Position numbers and translations under genes: made by a program. From NCBI GenBank assembly GCA_039198065.1, contig JBCCTU010000010.1, positions 1 to 64,000 of the forward strand: a DNA stretch of 64,000 nucleotides. Direction: 5' to 3'. The notes under the pieces were generated by a model that was not told the DNA's origin, did no database searches, and saw nothing but the letters and a program-made list of their open reading frames with translations. Shown here piece by piece: positions 6,916-16,257 of the stretch (its first letter is position 1; each line of letters opens with the position of its first letter). Source of the DNA: CALHVX01 sp039198065. Its GTDB lineage: Bacteria > Pseudomonadota > Gammaproteobacteria > Pseudomonadales > Azotimanducaceae.

Positions 6916-8865
6916 ATGGCGAGCAGCCCTCCGGGCCCCGGTTCGGAATCATCGACAGAGACGTCGAAGGCGAAGGCCGACGGCGCGCCCGCGGGTGCCG
7001 GTGTAACGGCGGATCCGTCGGAGTCCCCCGCCGTGGACCGGTCGAGTGAAGCGTCAAACGTGCGGCCGTTGTTCGGTATTGAAGCCGAGGAGCGCCTGAT
7101 TGACCTGCCGAACTTCCTCGATGAGATGGTGCAGGACGGGTTCATCAGCCAACGCCAGGCGGAAGACATCCTGATCGCGCCGCGCACCAAGCGCGAGCTG
7201 TCGCAGCATCCCATGGAGATCCTCGCCTCGCGCGAGTACGAGAACCGCTTAAAGCCCGGCACGGTGCTCGACCTCGACACCATGACGCACCGGCTGGCGG
7301 AACAGTCGAAGCAACCGTACCTGCGCATCGACCCGCTGAAGATCAACGTCAACCTCGTCACCGAGGTGATGTCCTACGCCTTTGCTCAGCGCCACAACAT
7401 CATCGCCGTCGACGTTACCGACGACGAAGTCGTCATCGCCAGTGCCCAGCCCTACATGTATCAGTGGGAGGGCATGCTCACCCAGACCCTGCGTGGGCGG
7501 CGGATCAAGCGCGTGGTCTCGGATCCGGCGGACATCAGCCGCTATACGCTCGAGTTCTACACCATGGCGCGCTCGGTCTCGAAGGCCCAGGAGCTGGGTC
7601 TTGAGGTGTCCGGCGTCGGCAACTTCGAGCAGCTGCTCGAGCTCGGTGGCGATAAGTCACCGGAGGCGAACGACGCCCACGTCGTCAACATCGTCGACTG
7701 GCTGCTGCAGTACGCGTTTCAGCAGCGGGCCAGCGACATTCATATTGAGCCGCGGCGCGAGAAGGGCCTGGTCCGCTTTCGCATCGACGGCATGCTGCAC
7801 CACGTCTATGAGCTGCCGGCGGCGGTGAACACGGCGGTTACCAGCCGGCTGAAGATCCTCGGTCGCATGGACGTCGCAGAAAAGCGCCGGCCCCAGGACG
7901 GCCGGGTCAAAACTAAGAGCCCCGACGGCGACGAGATCGAACTGCGTCTGTCGACGCTGCCGACGGCCTTCGGCGAAAAGATGGTCATGCGGATCTTCGA
8001 TCCGGACGTGCTGCTGCGCAGCTTCTCGGAGCTCGGCCTCGGCGGTGACGACTACGCCCGCTGGCAGAAGATGACGACGCAGCCGAACGGCATTGTGCTG
8101 GTGACCGGTCCTACCGGTTCCGGTAAGACGACGACGCTCTATTCCACGCTCAAGCAGCTCGCCACCTCGGAAGTGAACGTCTGCACCATCGAAGATCCGA
8201 TCGAGATGGTGGAGCCGGCGTTTAACCAGATGCAGGTGCAGAGCAACATCGATGTGACCTTTGCTTCCGGGGTCCGCGCCCTACTGCGTCAGGATCCGGA
8301 CATCATCATGATCGGTGAGATCCGCGATATCGAAACCGCAGAAATGGCGATCCAGGCCGCACTCACAGGCCACCTGGTCATCAGTACGCTGCACACCAAC
8401 GACGCGCCGACGGCCATCACCCGACTGCTCGACCTCGGCGTGCCGAGCTACATGATCAAGGCCACGGTGATCGGGGTCATGGCGCAGCGGCTCGTGCGCA
8501 CGCTGTGCCCGCACTGCAAAACCGAAGAACCGGTCGACGAAGAGGCCTGGCGCATGCTCGTCGCACCCTACCGCGCGAAGCAGCCTGGTCGCATGTACAG
8601 CGCGAACGGCTGCCTCGAGTGTCGCGATACGGGCTACCTCGGTCGCGCCGGCATTTACGAGATCCTGCCGTTGACGGAATCGCTGAAGGAACTCATCACT
8701 GATGATGTCAGCCTTGAAGAGCTGCGTCATCGCGCGATGAAAGAGGGCATGCGGACCCTGCGGTTGTCCGGTGCACAGAAGGTCGGCTCAGGCCTTACGA
8801 CGGCATCGGAAGTGCTGCGCGTCGCGCCCACGATCCAGACGGTAGATCAGTCTGCTGGCCGCTGA
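6916..8865 (+). CDS. GspE/PilB-family secretion or pilus ATPase
   Basis: A hexameric ATPase that powers type IV pilus or type II secretion assembly from the cytoplasmic face. From ATG 6916 (preceded by AGGA) it has 649 aa: a low-complexity Ser/Pro/Ala/Gly-rich leader (1-50), an N1-type domain (about 60-200), and the ATPase core with Walker A GPTGSGKTTT (about 398), Asp and Walker B region IIMIGEIRD (about 463), His box STLHTND (about 490) and the zinc tetracysteine pair CPHC (about 530) and CLEC (about 566). No other pilus or secretion gene is adjacent, so its partner system must be elsewhere. PilB versus GspE cannot be decided here; the FimX homologue at 38-40 kb makes a pilus role plausible. 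Confidence 0.88.
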   Translation: MASSPPGPGSESSTETSKAKADGAPAGAGVTADPSESPAVDRSSEASNVRPLFGIEAEERLIDLPNFLDEMVQDGFISQRQAEDILIAPRTKRELSQHPMEILASREYENRLKPGTVLDLDTMTHRLAEQSKQPYLRIDPLKINVNLVTEVMSYAFAQRHNIIAVDVTDDEVVIASAQPYMYQWEGMLTQTLRGRRIKRVVSDPADISRYTLEFYTMARSVSKAQELGLEVSGVGNFEQLLELGGDKSPEANDAHVVNIVDWLLQYAFQQRASDIHIEPRREKGLVRFRIDGMLHHVYELPAAVNTAVTSRLKILGRMDVAEKRRPQDGRVKTKSPDGDEIELRLSTLPTAFGEKMVMRIFDPDVLLRSFSELGLGGDDYARWQKMTTQPNGIVLVTGPTGSGKTTTLYSTLKQLATSEVNVCTIEDPIEMVEPAFNQMQVQSNIDVTFASGVRALLRQDPDIIMIGEIRDIETAEMAIQAALTGHLVISTLHTNDAPTAITRLLDLGVPSYMIKATVIGVMAQRLVRTLCPHCKTEEPVDEEAWRMLVAPYRAKQPGRMYSANGCLECRDTGYLGRAGIYEILPLTESLKELITDDVSLEELRHRAMKEGMRTLRLSGAQKVGSGLTTASEVLRVAPTIQTVDQSAGR

Positions 8866-8968
8866 GCCACGCGGTTTCGATCCTTCCCGGTTACCCGCAG
8901 CGCTTGCGGCGCGCGCCGAACGAACCTGCGCGGCACTGTCCTTACCCTCGAGTCCGACGCTCCGTTGG

Positions 8969-11725
8969 GTGCTCGGACTATCGACCTTCGCGGAACGGGT
9001 CGCGCGGCAGCAGCCGGACTGGCTGCAACGTGCGCTGGCTGGCGAGGCGTTTAATCAACCGGTCGATCCCGTTCGTTTGCGCGATGAGCTGGCGGCCATT
9101 GCCGACGCCGTCGATACCCCTGAGGAACTGCACCGCGGTTTGCGACGGCTGCGCAATCGGATTCAGTTCACCATCGTCTCCCGTCATCTCACGCGCCGGG
9201 CGCCGCTTGAAGAAACCATCGCGACGCTGTCGACGCTCGCCGACGCCGCCATCGACGCGGCGCTGACTTGCTTGACGGCCTGGGCCGAGGCGAAGTCCGG
9301 GGTGCCGCGCAATGCAGCTGGCGAACGGCAACGCCTTACCGTCCTGGCCCTGGGCAAACTCGGCGCCAGTGAGTTGAATCTGTCGTCGGACGTCGACGTG
9401 ATCTTTGTCTACGGGGCGTCGGGTAAAACCGATCAGGGCCTGACGAACGAGCAGTTTTTTCTACGCCTCGGGCAGCAGCTCATCGCCGCCCTCGACCGGC
9501 TGACGGAAGACGGCTTTGTGTTCCGCACCGATCTGCGCCTGCGGCCCTTTGGTGCCAGCGGCCCGCTGGTGATTCACGGCGAGGCGTTCGCCGATTACTA
9601 CCTCAACCACGGCCGCGACTGGGAGCGCTACGCGCTGCAGAAAGCCCGCGCCTGTGCCGGTGATCGCGCCTTTGGGGAGCGGTTGCTCGATGACTTGCGG
9701 TTCTTCGTCTACCGACGTTACGTCGACTTCGGCATGCTAGAAGCCTTGCGCACCATGAAAGCGTCTATTCAGCGGGAACACGGCGATGCAGCAGACATCA
9801 AGCTGGGTCCCGGCGGCATCCGCGATGTGGAGTTCACGGTGCAGGCGCTGCAGCTGATCTGGGGTGGCCGCGAGCCCGTCCTGCAGACGGGGGTGCTTAC
9901 TCAGGCGCTTACCGGGCTTACGGAGCTGGGGCTCTTCGATACCGATGCAGCCGACGAGCTGCGCCGCGCCTATCGACAGTTGCGCGACGTCGAGCACAGC
10001 CTCCAGGCCATCGATGACCAGCAGACCCAGCGGCTGCCGGCGGACGATGAGGCTCGGTTACGTATTGCCCTCTCCCTGGGTTACACGGATCTCGAGGCCT
10101 TTGACCAGGCGTTGGCCGCGGAGCGAGCCACGGTGTCGCGACACTTTGCCGAGCTCATTGCCCTGCCGGAAGTGGTCGATGTCGCGGTCGGTGCACCGGC
10201 AGAGGTGGCAGCTAGTCCCTCGACGACTGCTGGCGCTGAGGCTAACCCTACGCACCCGGCGGCTCTTTCTGCTGCCGGCTTCAACGATCCCGAAGGCACT
10301 GCGGACGCGTTGGCAAAGCTGTCTCGTGCGCGCGATCGAAATCACGTCGATGCCGTGGGCCGGGAGCGGTTGAATACACTGCTGCCCATCGTTCTAGAGC
10401 TGGCACCGCGGTTGTCGACGGTGCTCGATCAGCGCCTTGCTCGCGACGATGCGTCGCCCGGCTTGTTAAGCGCACTGTGCGGTTCGGCGGATCTTCCGGA
10501 TCGGGCCGTCCAGCGGGTCGTTCCCATTCTCATGGCCGTGCTGCGGCGCTCCGCTTATCTGGCGCTGCTGTTGGAAAATACCACGGCCCTGCGCCGGCTG
10601 TTGCTCTGTTGCGCGGCCAGTCGCTGGCTCGCAGAACGCCTGGCGCAGCGGCCGGCGTTGCTCGATGCGCTGCTCGACGAGCGCCAGCAAGGCGTGTTGC
10701 CCGACCGTGCGGCGCTTAAGGAACAGTTGGCTGCCCGGCTGACGCTGGCAAACGGCGACGACGAGCGCTGGTTCGCGGAGCTCAAAGCATTCAAAGAGGA
10801 TCAGCAGTTTGCGGCGGCCTTTGGGCAGGTGCGCGGCTCGTTACCGCTCATGAAGACGAGCGACTGTTTGACCTTTCTCGCCGAAGCCGTGATCTGCGCG
10901 GCGTTTGAGCGCGCCCGGGGCGAGTTCTGTAGCGACCGGGGCTGGCCCTTTCTGGTGCTTGGCTTCGGTAAGCTCGGCGGTATCGAGCTGGGTCCGGAGT
11001 CGGACCTTGATCTGGTGTTCGTGCACGATCTGAGCGCCGATGATGGCCCGGTACTGCAGCGGTTCTGTCGTTCGCTGTTGTCGATCATTGGTACCCCAAC
11101 GGCCCAGGGTCCGCTCTACGAAGTGGATACCCGGCTGCGACCGTCCGGTAGCGCCGGAACCATGGTGACGCAGATCGATGCCTTTGAGCGCTATCAGTTC
11201 GAGCAGGCCTGGACCTGGGAGCATCAGGCGCTGATCCGGGCGCGGCCGATCTGCGGCGACCCCGCGCTGGCGGAGCGGTTTCAGGCGATTCGCCGTCGGG
11301 TGCTGGGGCAGTTGCGGGACCGCGAGCGGTTGCGCGACGACGTGCTGACTATGCATCGCCGGCTGCGCCGCCACGGTCGCCAGAGTGCGACGGACATCAA
11401 ACGCGCCAGTGGTGGCATCGTCGATATCGAGTTTCTTGTACAGCACCTCGTACTCGCGGAATCCCACGCCCACCCAAGCCTGCTGGCCTTTCCGGACAAC
11501 GTGCGCATCCTTGAAGCTTCAGCGGCCGCTGGCGTGTTGGATGCTGCGGCGGCTGCTCGCCTCACCGAGGCCTATCTGGCGCTGCGCACCGAAGGCCACC
11601 GGGCGGCCCTCGATCTGCCAGACGCGGCCGCCAGTGCGGCGGTGTTGGCCGGTTACCGCGATCGGGTTGCGGCGCTCTGGGAGGAGCGTTTCGGCGTGCC
11701 GCTCGATGAGGCAAGCCGCCTATAA
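8969..11725 (+). CDS. glnE: Glutamine synthetase adenylyltransferase/deadenylase
   Basis: Adds and removes AMP on glutamine synthetase in response to PII, tuning nitrogen assimilation. It has tandem nucleotidyltransferase domains: the deadenylase half with GKLGASELNLSSDVDVIF (about 126-144) and the adenylylase half with GFGKLGGIELGPESDLDLV (about 665-685), separated by helical bundles. From GTG 8969 it is 918 aa, shorter at the N-terminus than usual. The frame remains open upstream to a TAG at 8843-8845, and the translated sequence there (RLPAALAARAERTCAAL...LRWVLGLSTFAER) resembles normal GlnE N-termini, so the true start is probably a CTG at 8852 or 8855. Gene order glnE-ilvE-waaF is as in Pseudomonas. 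Confidence 0.95.
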   Translation: MLGLSTFAERVARQQPDWLQRALAGEAFNQPVDPVRLRDELAAIADAVDTPEELHRGLRRLRNRIQFTIVSRHLTRRAPLEETIATLSTLADAAIDAALTCLTAWAEAKSGVPRNAAGERQRLTVLALGKLGASELNLSSDVDVIFVYGASGKTDQGLTNEQFFLRLGQQLIAALDRLTEDGFVFRTDLRLRPFGASGPLVIHGEAFADYYLNHGRDWERYALQKARACAGDRAFGERLLDDLRFFVYRRYVDFGMLEALRTMKASIQREHGDAADIKLGPGGIRDVEFTVQALQLIWGGREPVLQTGVLTQALTGLTELGLFDTDAADELRRAYRQLRDVEHSLQAIDDQQTQRLPADDEARLRIALSLGYTDLEAFDQALAAERATVSRHFAELIALPEVVDVAVGAPAEVAASPSTTAGAEANPTHPAALSAAGFNDPEGTADALAKLSRARDRNHVDAVGRERLNTLLPIVLELAPRLSTVLDQRLARDDASPGLLSALCGSADLPDRAVQRVVPILMAVLRRSAYLALLLENTTALRRLLLCCAASRWLAERLAQRPALLDALLDERQQGVLPDRAALKEQLAARLTLANGDDERWFAELKAFKEDQQFAAAFGQVRGSLPLMKTSDCLTFLAEAVICAAFERARGEFCSDRGWPFLVLGFGKLGGIELGPESDLDLVFVHDLSADDGPVLQRFCRSLLSIIGTPTAQGPLYEVDTRLRPSGSAGTMVTQIDAFERYQFEQAWTWEHQALIRARPICGDPALAERFQAIRRRVLGQLRDRERLRDDVLTMHRRLRRHGRQSATDIKRASGGIVDIEFLVQHLVLAESHAHPSLLAFPDNVRILEASAAAGVLDAAAAARLTEAYLALRTEGHRAALDLPDAAASAAVLAGYRDRVAALWEERFGVPLDEASRL

Positions 11726-11790
11726 TCGGTGCTTGGAACGATTCATGACGATGGAGGTGTTTGGCCTCCGCTGGTGTTTGAGGTACAGGT

Positions 11791-12744
11791 ATGAGCGATG
11801 GCTCGCTTGCCGATCGAGACGGCTGGATCTGGCACAACGGAGAATTGGTGCCCTGGCGCGATGCCAAGGTGCATCTGTTAACCCACACGTTGCACTACGG
11901 CCTCGGCGTGTTCGAAGGCGTGCGGGCCTATCACACGCCGCAGGGTGCGGCGATCTTCCGGCTCGAGGATCACACCCGGCGACTGTTCCAGTCCGCCCAC
12001 ATCCTCAACATGAAGATCCCGTTCACCGAGACGCAGGTGAATGAGGCGCAGCTCGCCGTGGTGCGGGAGAACGGGCTCGATGAGGGCTACCTGCGGCCCA
12101 TGGCCTACCTCGGCAGCGAAGCCATGGGACTGCGCGCCACGGGCTTGTCGGTGAATCTCATGATTGCTGCCTGGCCCTGGCCCAACTACATGGACGAGAG
12201 TGCCCGCGACCGTGGCATCAAAGTCCGCACGTCGTCCTATACGCGGCACCACGTCAACATCACCATGTGTAAAGCGAAGGCCAACGGCAACTACATCAAC
12301 TCCATTCTGGCGCTTCAGGAGGCGTTGGAATGCGGGTGCGACGAAGCGCTGTTGCTCGACAACGAAGGCTACGTGGCCGAAGGCAGCGGCGAGAACATCT
12401 TCATCGTTCGCAACGGCGAACTGCACACGCCCGAACTCACCAGCTGTCTCGACGGCATCACGCGCCGCACGCTGTTTGCGCTCGCCGATGAAGCCGGCTA
12501 CCGCATCCGCGAGCGGCGCATTACCCGTGACGAGGTGTACGTGGCCGATGAAGCGTTCTTTACCGGTACCGCCGCTGAAGTGTTGCCGATCCGCGAACTC
12601 GACGGCCGCAGTATCGGCAACGGCGGCCGCGGACCGATCACTGAAGTACTGCAAACCGCCTACTTCGCTCAGGTTCGCGGTCAGCGGGACGCGTTCCCTG
12701 AATGGCTGCATCCCGTGAACCCACCGGTGAGGGCGACCGGCTGA
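11791..12744 (+). CDS. ilvE: Branched-chain amino acid aminotransferase
   Basis: A PLP enzyme transferring the amino group between glutamate and the keto acids of valine, leucine and isoleucine. 317 aa of fold-type IV; the PLP lysine is K163 in KAKANGNYINS, with THTLHYGLGVFEGVRAY near the N-terminus and AEGSGENIF later. It is the terminal enzyme of the pathway that includes ilvD in this window. It is followed after 6 bases by waaF, so it may be co-transcribed with LPS core genes. Confidence 0.95.
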   Translation: MSDGSLADRDGWIWHNGELVPWRDAKVHLLTHTLHYGLGVFEGVRAYHTPQGAAIFRLEDHTRRLFQSAHILNMKIPFTETQVNEAQLAVVRENGLDEGYLRPMAYLGSEAMGLRATGLSVNLMIAAWPWPNYMDESARDRGIKVRTSSYTRHHVNITMCKAKANGNYINSILALQEALECGCDEALLLDNEGYVAEGSGENIFIVRNGELHTPELTSCLDGITRRTLFALADEAGYRIRERRITRDEVYVADEAFFTGTAAEVLPIRELDGRSIGNGGRGPITEVLQTAYFAQVRGQRDAFPEWLHPVNPPVRATG

Positions 12745-12750
12745 GGCTAG

Positions 12751-13905
12751 GTGACCGCGGACCAATCACTGGTGGTGGCACCGGCCTGGGTCGGTGATCT
12801 GGTCATGGCCGAAGCGCTGACGGCGCGGCTCGCCGATCGTGGGGAACGGGTAACGATGCTCGTGTCGCGGGCGCTGGCTCCGCTGGCGGAACGCATGCCG
12901 AGCGTTGCGGCGGTTGTTCCCCACGATTTCCTGAGCGGTGAGCTCGGTCTGGGTAAACGGCGCGCGCTGGCCGCTCGGTTGCGACGTGAGGGGGCGGTGG
13001 CTTCAGCTGCGGCTCCGGGCACCGCGCCGTTCACCCGAGCTTACGTGCTGCCCAACAGCTGGAAGTCGGCGCTGGTGCCGTGGTTGGCCCGTATTCCCGA
13101 GCGCCGGGGATGGCTTGGGGAGCAGCGTTTCGGTCTCTTGACCCATCGCCCGCGCCTCGATGCCGAGCGCTACCCGCTCATGGTCGAGCGATTTGTTGCG
13201 CTGGCCGATGCTACGGTCGCCGCGCAGCGCATTACTCCACCTACCCTGGTCCACGACCCGGCGCGCGCTGCACTACTCAGTGCCGAGCTTGAACTTGAGC
13301 TTGAACTCGAGCGGGGCGAGGCCGTGGTGGCCTTTGCCCCTGGGGCGGACTACGGGCCTGCGAAACGCTGGCCCGTGGCGCACTTTGCCGCACTTGCAGC
13401 GACGCTTGCGGCGCAGGGAGTGGCGGTGTGGATCTTCGGTGGGCCGGCGGATCAACCGCTCGGGGAACAGATTCGGGCTGAGGCGCTCGAGCGGTTGCAA
13501 GCATCAGATGGCGGCTCGGCGCTCGGTCAGGACGCGGCGCGGCGTCGGGTGGTATCGCTCTGCGGTCGCACGCGCTTTGATGAGGCCGTCGATTTGCTTG
13601 CGACCGTGGATGCTCTGGTCTGCAACGACACCGGGCTGCTACACGTGGGTGCGGCTCTTGGCCGGCCCGTGGTCGCGATCTACGGCTCGAGCTCACCGGC
13701 GTTTACACCACCGCTGACGGCGCAGGCCACAACGCTGTCGCGCTCGCTGCCGTGCAGTCCCTGTTTTGCCCGAACCTGCCCCTTGGGGCATACCCGGTGT
13801 TTGACGGAGCTCGAGCCGGCCGCTGTCCTTGAAGCACTGCATACGCTCCTTGCTCGCACTGCCGCTGTGGCGTCTTCGGCTTCGCCCGTGGGATCAGGGG
13901 CATAG
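12751..13905 (+). CDS. waaF: ADP-heptose:LPS heptosyltransferase II
   Basis: A GT9 enzyme adding the second L,D-heptose to the LPS inner core. 384 aa from GTG 12751: the N-terminal APAWVGDLVMAEAL matches the WaaF signature, PGADYGPAKRWP begins the ADP-heptose domain, and NDTGLLHVGAALGRPVVAIYG is the GT9 nucleotide-sugar loop. A short Glu-Leu repeat (ELELELELE, 13285-13311) sits in a surface region just before it. The C-terminal CSPCFARTCPLGHTRCL cysteine cluster is usual. It is followed by waaC after one base. Confidence 0.94.
   Translation: MTADQSLVVAPAWVGDLVMAEALTARLADRGERVTMLVSRALAPLAERMPSVAAVVPHDFLSGELGLGKRRALAARLRREGAVASAAAPGTAPFTRAYVLPNSWKSALVPWLARIPERRGWLGEQRFGLLTHRPRLDAERYPLMVERFVALADATVAAQRITPPTLVHDPARAALLSAELELELELERGEAVVAFAPGADYGPAKRWPVAHFAALAATLAAQGVAVWIFGGPADQPLGEQIRAEALERLQASDGGSALGQDAARRRVVSLCGRTRFDEAVDLLATVDALVCNDTGLLHVGAALGRPVVAIYGSSSPAFTPPLTAQATTLSRSLPCSPCFARTCPLGHTRCLTELEPAAVLEALHTLLARTAAVASSASPVGSGA
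13285..13311 (+). repeat. Coding GARCTY hexamer repeat in waaF
   Basis: GAGCTT-GAACTT-GAGCTT-GAACTC-GAG, a twelve-base unit repeated about twice (hexamer about 4.5 times), encoding ELELELELE. In frame, so length changes would not disrupt waaF. Confidence 0.6.
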
Positions 13906-13906
13906 C

Positions 13907-15013
13907 GTGCGTATTCTTGTTATCAAAATGTCATCCATGGGTGACGTGGTGCACATGCTGCCGGCGGTCACGGACCTCGCAGCCCAGGGTGATGAGATTC
14001 ATTGGGTCGTTGAGGAAGCGTTCGTGCCGATCGTGCGTGCGCACCCGAGCGTGACCCGCGTCATTCCCATTGCCTGGCGCCGCTGGCGCCAGGCCCTGTC
14101 GCAACTGGTTACCCCGCGAGCACGCGCCGCCTGGTCGGAGCTGAAGGCGTTTAAAGAAGCTGTCCGGAGCACTCAGTACGACATCGTGATCGATGCCCAG
14201 GGGCTCTACAAAAGCGCCATCGTGACGCGCTGGGCGGACGCACCGGTAAAGGTAGGTTTTGATCGGGAGACGGTGCGCGAGCGCGGCGCGTCGCGGTTCT
14301 ACACCGAAGGGGCGCCGGTAGCCGTTGATCAACACGCCGTGGATCGGCTGCGATCGCTGTGTGCGCTGGCTGCGGGGTACACGGTTCCGCAGCCCCCACG
14401 TTTCGGAATCGAACGGACCTCCGATCCGAACCGCGCCCCGGTCGCCCTGTTGTTGCACGGCACGAGCTGGCCAAGCAAAGAGTATCCGGAGGCCCACTGG
14501 ATCGCACTCGGTCGCACGGCCCAGGCGCAGGGGTATCGCATCGTCATGACCTGGGGTGATGACGTGGAGCGGCAGCGGGCGGAACGCATTGCGGCCGGTA
14601 TCCGCGCGTCGGGAGAGACGCACGCGGAGGCGGCCACTCTGTGGGATCGTATGGCGCTCGATGCGCTCATTCAGCGGCTCAATGAGGTCAGTGTGGTGAT
14701 CGGCGTTGATTCCGGCATCGGTCACCTTGCTGCTGCCCTTGGCATACCCTCCATCGGACTCTTTGGCGCGAGCGATGCGCAGCGCACTGGACTGCGGGGG
14801 CGCTACGCGCGCGATCTGTCGCCGGATTTCGCGTGTGCGCCCTGTCTGTCCCGCGTGTGCCGGTATCAGGGTGAGCCCGTACGAATTGACGGCGTAGCCG
14901 CGCGACCGGCCTGCCTTGCCGGGCTCACATCGGCCGCGGTCTGGCAGGCGGCGGAAGCGCTGCTCGCGCAACGCCGGCGGCAGCTCAACGGTGCTGCCGT
15001 TGGGTCGCCATGA
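13907..15013 (+). CDS. waaC: ADP-heptose:LPS heptosyltransferase I
   Basis: Transfers the first heptose onto Kdo2-lipid A. 368 aa from GTG 13907, giving MRILVIKMSSMGDVVHMLP, the diagnostic WaaC N-terminus; the open frame to 13829 merely overlaps waaF. It contains IDAQGLYKSA, HGTSWPSKEYPE and the GT9 loop GVDSGIGHLAAALGIP. The last codons overlap waaG by four bases (ATGA), indicating translational coupling. Confidence 0.95.
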   Translation: MRILVIKMSSMGDVVHMLPAVTDLAAQGDEIHWVVEEAFVPIVRAHPSVTRVIPIAWRRWRQALSQLVTPRARAAWSELKAFKEAVRSTQYDIVIDAQGLYKSAIVTRWADAPVKVGFDRETVRERGASRFYTEGAPVAVDQHAVDRLRSLCALAAGYTVPQPPRFGIERTSDPNRAPVALLLHGTSWPSKEYPEAHWIALGRTAQAQGYRIVMTWGDDVERQRAERIAAGIRASGETHAEAATLWDRMALDALIQRLNEVSVVIGVDSGIGHLAAALGIPSIGLFGASDAQRTGLRGRYARDLSPDFACAPCLSRVCRYQGEPVRIDGVAARPACLAGLTSAAVWQAAEALLAQRRRQLNGAAVGSP

Positions 15014-16257
15014 GTGGTCTGTCGTTTGCTTTTGTGTTGTTCAAGTACTTTCCTCACGGCGGTTTGCAGCGCGACTTCTGCAAGTTCGCGCGCGAAGCGC
15101 TGGCGCGGGGCCACCGTGTCACTGCCTATGCGCCGGACTTCTCCGCGTTGGATGCTGAGCTGTGTGCCACGCGCGGCTTTGAGGCGATCGCCGTACCGCG
15201 CTCTGGGTTTTCGAACCACCGTCGAGACCGGTCGTTTTCACAGAACGTGCAACGGCTTGTTAAATCTCGGCTCGACCCAACAGCGGAGGCCCGCAGCGCC
15301 GATCGCAGCGTCGATCTGATCCTTGGCTTCAATAAGATGCGCGGTCTTGATGCGTACTACGCAGCCGACTCCTGCTACGTGGCTAAGGTTGCGGAACAGC
15401 GCAGCCGGCTGTATCGCCTGCTGCCGCGCTATCGAACCTATCGGTCATTGGAGCGCGCGGTGTTTGCTCGAGGTCGCCGGGCGCAGGTTCTTGCGATTTC
15501 GAAACGCGAGCTGGCGCGTTACCGGCGCCTTCACGGAACCGAAGGTCGCCGCACGCTGCTGTTGCCGCCGGGTATTGAGCCGGATCGTATCGCTGCGGGC
15601 CGCACCGCGGAGCAACACGCCCGCTTGGAAGCCGCAGGGCGGGATGCCTTGGGTCTCGCACCAACGGAACGTCTGCTGCTGTTCCTCGGCTCCGGCTTTC
15701 GCAAGAAGGGGCTGGACCGGGCGCTCCGCGCTTTCGCTGCGTTACCGGATGCCGTGCGGGAAACGACGCGGCTGCTCGTCGCCGGTGCCGACAATGGCGC
15801 GCCCTTCCAGCGATTGGCGCGACGTCTCGGTGTCTACGATCGGGTCATCTGGTCGACCTCGGGTCGGGACGATGTGCCGGCCTGTCTGGCCGCCACCGAC
15901 GGGCTGATCCTTCCGGCCTACGACGAGAACACGGGGACGGTGATTCTCGAGGCCATGCTTGGCGGTGTACCGGTGTTGGTGACCGAGAACTGCGGCTACG
16001 CGTTTTATGTCGATCAGCACGAGACCGGGCTTGTGTGTCCGGAACCCTTCGAACAGACGCAGCTCGACGCGCTGACACTGCGGCTGCTGACCGATCCGGC
16101 TCGGGAACGCTGGCGCGCCAATGGGCGGGCGCAAGCCGAGCAGCCAATCTGGTCGGGCCTGGCGACGGCTGTGGTCGATGAGCTCGAGCGGCTGGTTCGA
16201 GACTCAGAGCGAGAGCGAGACCGGGTCGCGCACCCGGTGCAGGGCGCGGCGCGGTGA
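15010..16257 (+). CDS. waaG: LPS core glucosyltransferase I
   Basis: A GT4/GT-B enzyme adding the first hexose (glucose in enterics, galactosamine in Pseudomonas) to heptose II. 415 aa, starting MSGLSFAFVLFKYFPHGGLQ, typical of WaaG. It has the donor-binding GSGFRKKGLDRAL and the EX7E-type region ENTGTVILEAMLGGVPVL. Overlaps with waaC upstream and the LPS kinase gene downstream (both ATGA/GTGA type) place it in a tightly coupled core operon. Confidence 0.94.
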   Translation: MSGLSFAFVLFKYFPHGGLQRDFCKFAREALARGHRVTAYAPDFSALDAELCATRGFEAIAVPRSGFSNHRRDRSFSQNVQRLVKSRLDPTAEARSADRSVDLILGFNKMRGLDAYYAADSCYVAKVAEQRSRLYRLLPRYRTYRSLERAVFARGRRAQVLAISKRELARYRRLHGTEGRRTLLLPPGIEPDRIAAGRTAEQHARLEAAGRDALGLAPTERLLLFLGSGFRKKGLDRALRAFAALPDAVRETTRLLVAGADNGAPFQRLARRLGVYDRVIWSTSGRDDVPACLAATDGLILPAYDENTGTVILEAMLGGVPVLVTENCGYAFYVDQHETGLVCPEPFEQTQLDALTLRLLTDPARERWRANGRAQAEQPIWSGLATAVVDELERLVRDSERERDRVAHPVQGAAR

